Positions 55,101 through 55,918 of a DNA stretch of 55,918 nt are shown here, piece by piece. This stretch comes from Bacilli bacterium (GTDB lineage Bacteria; Bacillota_I; Bacilli_A; RF39; UBA660). Below the pieces are notes generated by a model. That model searched no databases and had not been told where the DNA came from. It saw only the letters and a list, made by a program, of their open reading frames with translations. The translations under genes and the position numbers were made by a program. The stretch covers positions 1 through 55,918 of the forward strand of contig JAFUTV010000008.1 of the NCBI GenBank assembly GCA_017484125.1, written 5' to 3'. Every line of letters begins with the position of its first letter. Position 1 is the first letter of the stretch.

Positions 55101-55918
55101 AAAATGAAGTTATTTATCCATTAGATCCAGAATTTAATACATTAGAGCATACATATAATGTTGAAGTAGATTATGATGTTGATAGAGTTATTATAGAAGC
55201 AAAAACAGTGAAAGCCACCACAACAGTAGTTGGCAGTGGAGAAACATATTTAAATTATGGTAATAATCAAATAGTATTAACATCAACTGCTGAAAATGGT
55301 AATACAGTCATATACTATGTTAATATTTATCGTAACTATGATTTGAATTTAGAAAACATAGTAGTTAGTCAAGGAAGACTTTCACCAACTTTTGATAGTG
55401 ATGAAGTTAATTACATTGTTGATGTTCCTTATGAAGTAGAACAAATAACTATTCTTGGAATTCCTTCAAGTAATGATGTTATAGTTACAGGAAACAATAC
55501 ATATAGTTTAAGTATTGATGATAATTACTTTGATTTAGTAGTAAAAGCTCCAGATAATAAAACAAAAACATATCATATTAAAGTAATAAGAGGAAGAGAA
55601 AGAAATAATTACATAAAAGAACTACAAGTAAATGGAATTATAAGTCCAACATTTGATAAACTAATAACATCTTATGATGTAGATGTCAGACCAAATGTTG
55701 ATGAGTTAGATTTAGATATTATACTTGAAAGTGTAAATGCCACATATGAAATTATTGATAATCATTTAAGTGAAGATAATAATCCAAATAGAGTAACTAT
55801 TAGAGTAACTGCTCAAAATGGAGATACAAGAGATTATAAATTAGATGTAATGGTAAGAGATTGGACATACTTCTCAAATAGACTTCGTGACTTACAAGTT
55901 AACCATGGACAATTAACA
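46190..55918 (+). CDS. Giant secreted protein: two ALK/LTK-like glycine-rich domains and about 28 cadherin-like repeats (3' partial)
   Basis: The frame from ATG 46190 stays open for 3243 codons to the last base, so the gene continues beyond the window. Residues 1-33 are a signal peptide (IIKLAVILISFCAFNYTVLAG). A first cadherin-like beta-sandwich unit (SSLEVVGYENDLTPSFD) is followed by glycine-rich domain 1 (about 122-421: TYSYTGGVQTFVTP, YEFEAWGASGG-type strand, TLYIYVGGKG, GGGATDVR, RIMVAAGGGGG, GGGGGYYGG). Two more sandwich units precede glycine-rich domain 2 (about 615-924). From there to the end 25 or more repeats of about 85 residues follow, each with LSPxFD, a YxVxVP strand, GxxxLxxGxN, V.AEDG, and YxIxVxR. 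The 5' ribosome site is weak (TTAGGT). No anchor can be seen; it lies beyond the end. Likely a cell-surface adhesin or stalk. Confidence 0.9.
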   Translation, partial: MKLNCFYKYNLDFIIKLAVILISFCAFNYTVLAGNLSSLEVVGYENDLTPSFDSNITNYELWMSPYDIDLNINATAFDPNAQISIVGNKHIKDSAIITINVSAPNVDDTLYEINVHKASPLENGTYSYTGGVQTFVTPYTGEYQFEAWGASGGKGYVTYSGHSARIENDYGRGAYTEGKIKLDKGTTLYIYVGGKGTQGTSMSSVPAGGYNGGGASSGKSTDNNEVGGSGGGATDVRTINGTWSDSQSLASRIMVAAGGGGGCTTDLNYTNQIQGMMGGALAATGTISCWTTAWTPVVNQTSGNAFGKGATGIVSALSGAGGGGGYYGGVSVSGCGKASGGSSFISGHTGSVAVTSQTDITPRKGTNDSTCSNGTTDDLCSKHYSGLEFYDTNMISGNLSMPNTAGTATETGHTGNGFLKITELQTKSKDNYLETLTIDNGTLSPSFDPTIETYTLSLSKYDQNFTIDATLSDAENATVTGLDYFEIDAGETKTVELLVTSESGDVRVYNIAATRANLNPGEHSTLLKKLIINNEKSSLDPIFHPEKTNYEVSILESDIDLSISAEPFDENATISIINDKHIKGYTGNVTLKVSEEHCEDTIYTLTYVKDNKNISGYTFDYTGEYQVFEAPYSATYKAELWGASGGNVYATYISSWPGQENLHGKGGYTAGEIQLNKGDKLYVFVGEAGMKPSGLSATVHGGWNGGGKSLPSSDSDDYAGTGGGATDIRLSPTSSKTIWNEFDSLKTRIMVAGGGGGSAVARYNNYSAGMHAGGLSISGKLSNWNTEWTPVVNQTRGYKFGIGADGCQSYLSAGGGGGGYYGGVQKGDSSDSGRSSGGSSYISGHTGCNSISQTSTSSNIIHTASSIHYSGIKFENTKMVDGAGYNWTTARTTQSGMPTIDGNSTEMGHDGNGYAKFSVAKLYSKDNYLSLIQTNKGVWDKEFDPLVQDYTITLENEDFDILVEARPSNDYAEISGIGTHNIPADINNDPQGPTNIDITVTSENGDVKIYTLHVTRQPNSNKYPKDIVISGLIPSYCEKDEEYCQINPAKFNQNVTDYELTIPYKIKEIFFNVEKNHLYQDVNGEGSVSVKPNSNLFTVVITSEDKSGFSLYNYYVTRDMTGDNDLSILNVLYPNIDLNFDPDITEYYFNVPNNVDKYVLNSSNTYNSSIEDTMQLYYETDDTNAQSFMLGDGNLKIGQNVIPIMVVAQNGETQTYTLNVYREQNSNIYLNSLEVKSTDDTINYDLVPEFNKINFGKYKVVVPKEISEVKLLATAESATTTVAGTGTKSLDKGDNIFEIITTSQSGDVETYIINIIREKDNNTNISSLIVNIDDVTTAYSPSFDPDTIEYSLTTPIGADEVDFQLTLESELSTYELLDDNIIRVGTNLKRILVKAEDNTTKTYYVSIYRPADTNNKLSSLRVSNDVQEFSLYPEFDAEANYDHFSLIVENEVSWVNVHAEKYSNQAVITGNGKYNLTVGLNEILIKVKSESGDDKVYQINITRKPSSNAYLKLITTNVGVLVPTFDKEELNYSINVANNVESINVFGTPEVKTTTVTGNRTYSLVAGENNIVLTTLAQDNATTLTYNIKVIRDESNNTNLSDLYLKEAKLSPDFDKNIIEYTAKVPYDVENVNVVYETENNDATVEISGNTNLVVGENNVLVKVTAQDESEKTYTIRVIRQEMSEFSTYLSSLTISDGSLDPTFNKTNQFYEVEVPYTTTQITLNGISEDENATVEGNGTHDLHTGNNLFTIRVTGQDDKIRDYQILVNRLKNDEARLSNVAINKMSINFDKDIYTYDVITKDNSLDFTTITPMDPNATYVIDGNAWKDMGNYVVKIIVTAENGTSIKEYIFNVERIESDNANLIYLDVENYSIAPEFNKNILNYDLETQVDNEISSVNIIATTEDTHASISGDGLRSLNVGDNYLHIDVTSEDGTLKRYTVYVYRKGSDNNKIDVLEVLNGVMLPSYDENTSIYEVRVPYEETSLNLNIVLSDPNATYAVYSNSNFREEGNNIVRIVVTSESGKTRTILLNVYRNEAISALLTDIEIENYKVLPNFDRYTFNYNVIVDYEVEQLSFKNIKMLDKQGTYTINGNENFSVGNNTVTINTSSRDNTKHETYTLNVIRQSYVNNFLSQLQISEGEFTPEFDKYTLTYDVYVGNDIENITLSAIPEDENSVVTGLGEIPLITGKNELVIGVTNSGVRRNYTINVYKEDENNNYLISLIAKVNNTTQILSPEFDSKTYEYAINVPASTDKINLIGTISDGATVTGLGNRDISLGNNTLEIIVKSKSNKERKYTLNIYRPISNNADVLSIIPSSGTLSPTFDNTVKTYNLYVKSNVDKLSFTVNKSDKFASVEGEEELALPVGTSQRKVIVTAEDNTTKNEYTFIITRDRPDNADLLQLYVKNYDFEEEYDPNIFTYHLTVPNSKTVLTPDDVVAISQDSNAKITKQSQINLSTKTENEYLVSVTSCDKSVTNEYKIIITREKSNLTQLDTLTSDRGRLAPTFNPANRVYNLFVYEDETEVVLDATTSSDDIKILSGIGKVVLTEENTEHKIVIQAEDGTIEFYTVNIHRNIKTDEGLNDLGLNYDENLEYLDSEFVLSPTFETNTLSYTINVPYEYNILDVYYEEQNSQQIVKIIVDDEEVEDYELLVGENNIQVEVYDGLGKHTKTYNLKVIRAKSRNTYLKQLNIEGYQLEPAFNKYIQEYYIRVPASVTDLDIEDIIAIPEDPLSRVTISGYRYLVEGLNDLTVEVVSDSRTVREYIVHVIRGEDKLSDLKNITVSTGKFWQLSPKFKSNIYDYSVAIPGIYTKATVEAVVDDSDQIVIVGTGEYSLTVGNNVVTLTSTSNITGQVSIYTINIIKEADEDVDLISLSALEGTLSPKFDRSTNKYTMNVGEDVDELTLSYTTSAKTAKVYVVGNQNFVSGENKVNVVVTNYEGTKTKTYQIIATKAKNSNANLSSIKVYNIIDENEVIYPLDPEFNTLEHTYNVEVDYDVDRVIIEAKTVKATTTVVGSGETYLNYGNNQIVLTSTAENGNTVIYYVNIYRNYDLNLENIVVSQGRLSPTFDSDEVNYIVDVPYEVEQITILGIPSSNDVIVTGNNTYSLSIDDNYFDLVVKAPDNKTKTYHIKVIRGRERNNYIKELQVNGIISPTFDKLITSYDVDVRPNVDELDLDIILESVNATYEIIDNHLSEDNNPNRVTIRVTAQNGDTRDYKLDVMVRDWTYFSNRLRDLQVNHGQLT

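Noticed and set aside
49000-55918. Recombining DNA repeats or CRISPR in the giant gene
   Set aside because: The repeats are protein-level domains with strongly diverged DNA; no uniform spacers.
1-55918. TGA read as tryptophan (Mycoplasma code)
   Set aside because: TGA is a natural stop of several genes and Trp is encoded by TGG throughout.

Overview
The window is very AT-rich DNA from a low-GC Gram-positive bacterium of the Bacilli/Firmicutes type, most likely an uncultivated, anaerobic, host-associated lineage. TGA acts as a stop, for example at the end of the ECF sigma gene at 7976 and of the recombinase at 13643, so this is not the Mycoplasma code. Surface proteins end in NPxTG sorting signals. 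There is a class B-type sortase, a FemAB ligase, TagO-type and LCP-type cell-envelope enzymes, a spoVA spore cluster, and pyruvate:ferredoxin oxidoreductase with a PduL phosphotransacylase. Together these indicate a spore-forming anaerobe with a peptidoglycan wall.

Layout. 1-0.7 kb: 3' end of a sortase-anchored surface protein. 1.2-7.0 kb: a defence-like island with a TIR-domain protein, a structured non-coding stretch, an AlbA/Schlafen-type ATPase regulator preceded by four 10-bp CCGAACG repeats, two zinc-ribbon membrane proteins and a coiled-coil Mrr-type nuclease. 7.1-15.8 kb: mobile-looking accessory DNA. It holds an ECF sigma factor with its membrane partner, a small secreted protein with an unusual leader, an ABC-transporter cassette, a small DNA-binding-type protein and a large serine recombinase. 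A truncated copy of gene X (15.5-15.8 kb) and of the tRNA-His flank lies at 7.07-7.25 kb, with the tRNA itself missing.

16-31 kb: mainly envelope functions (sortase, NPETG substrate, FemAB, lipoprotein cyclophilin, TagO-type transferase, LCP-PASTA protein) plus thioredoxin and the 1122-residue PFOR. 31.4-46 kb: core and operon genes. These include tRNA-Gly, a sporulation-type sigma factor followed by spoVAC-spoVAD-spoVAE, scpA-scpB-tdk, tRNA-Leu, a MacB-like ABC exporter, guanine deaminase, a structurally odd tRNA-Thr, tRNA-Arg, an alpha/beta hydrolase, pduL and dus.

46.2 kb to the window end: one uninterrupted reading frame of at least 3243 codons. It encodes a secreted protein with two ALK/LTK-like glycine-rich domains and about 28 cadherin-like beta-sandwich repeats; it has no stop inside the window.

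The most unusual material is this giant protein, the accessory block at 1-16 kb with its leader and repeat structures, and the tRNA-Thr in which the G19-C56 tertiary pair is replaced by A19-U56. All functional statements are from reading the sequence; no database search was run.
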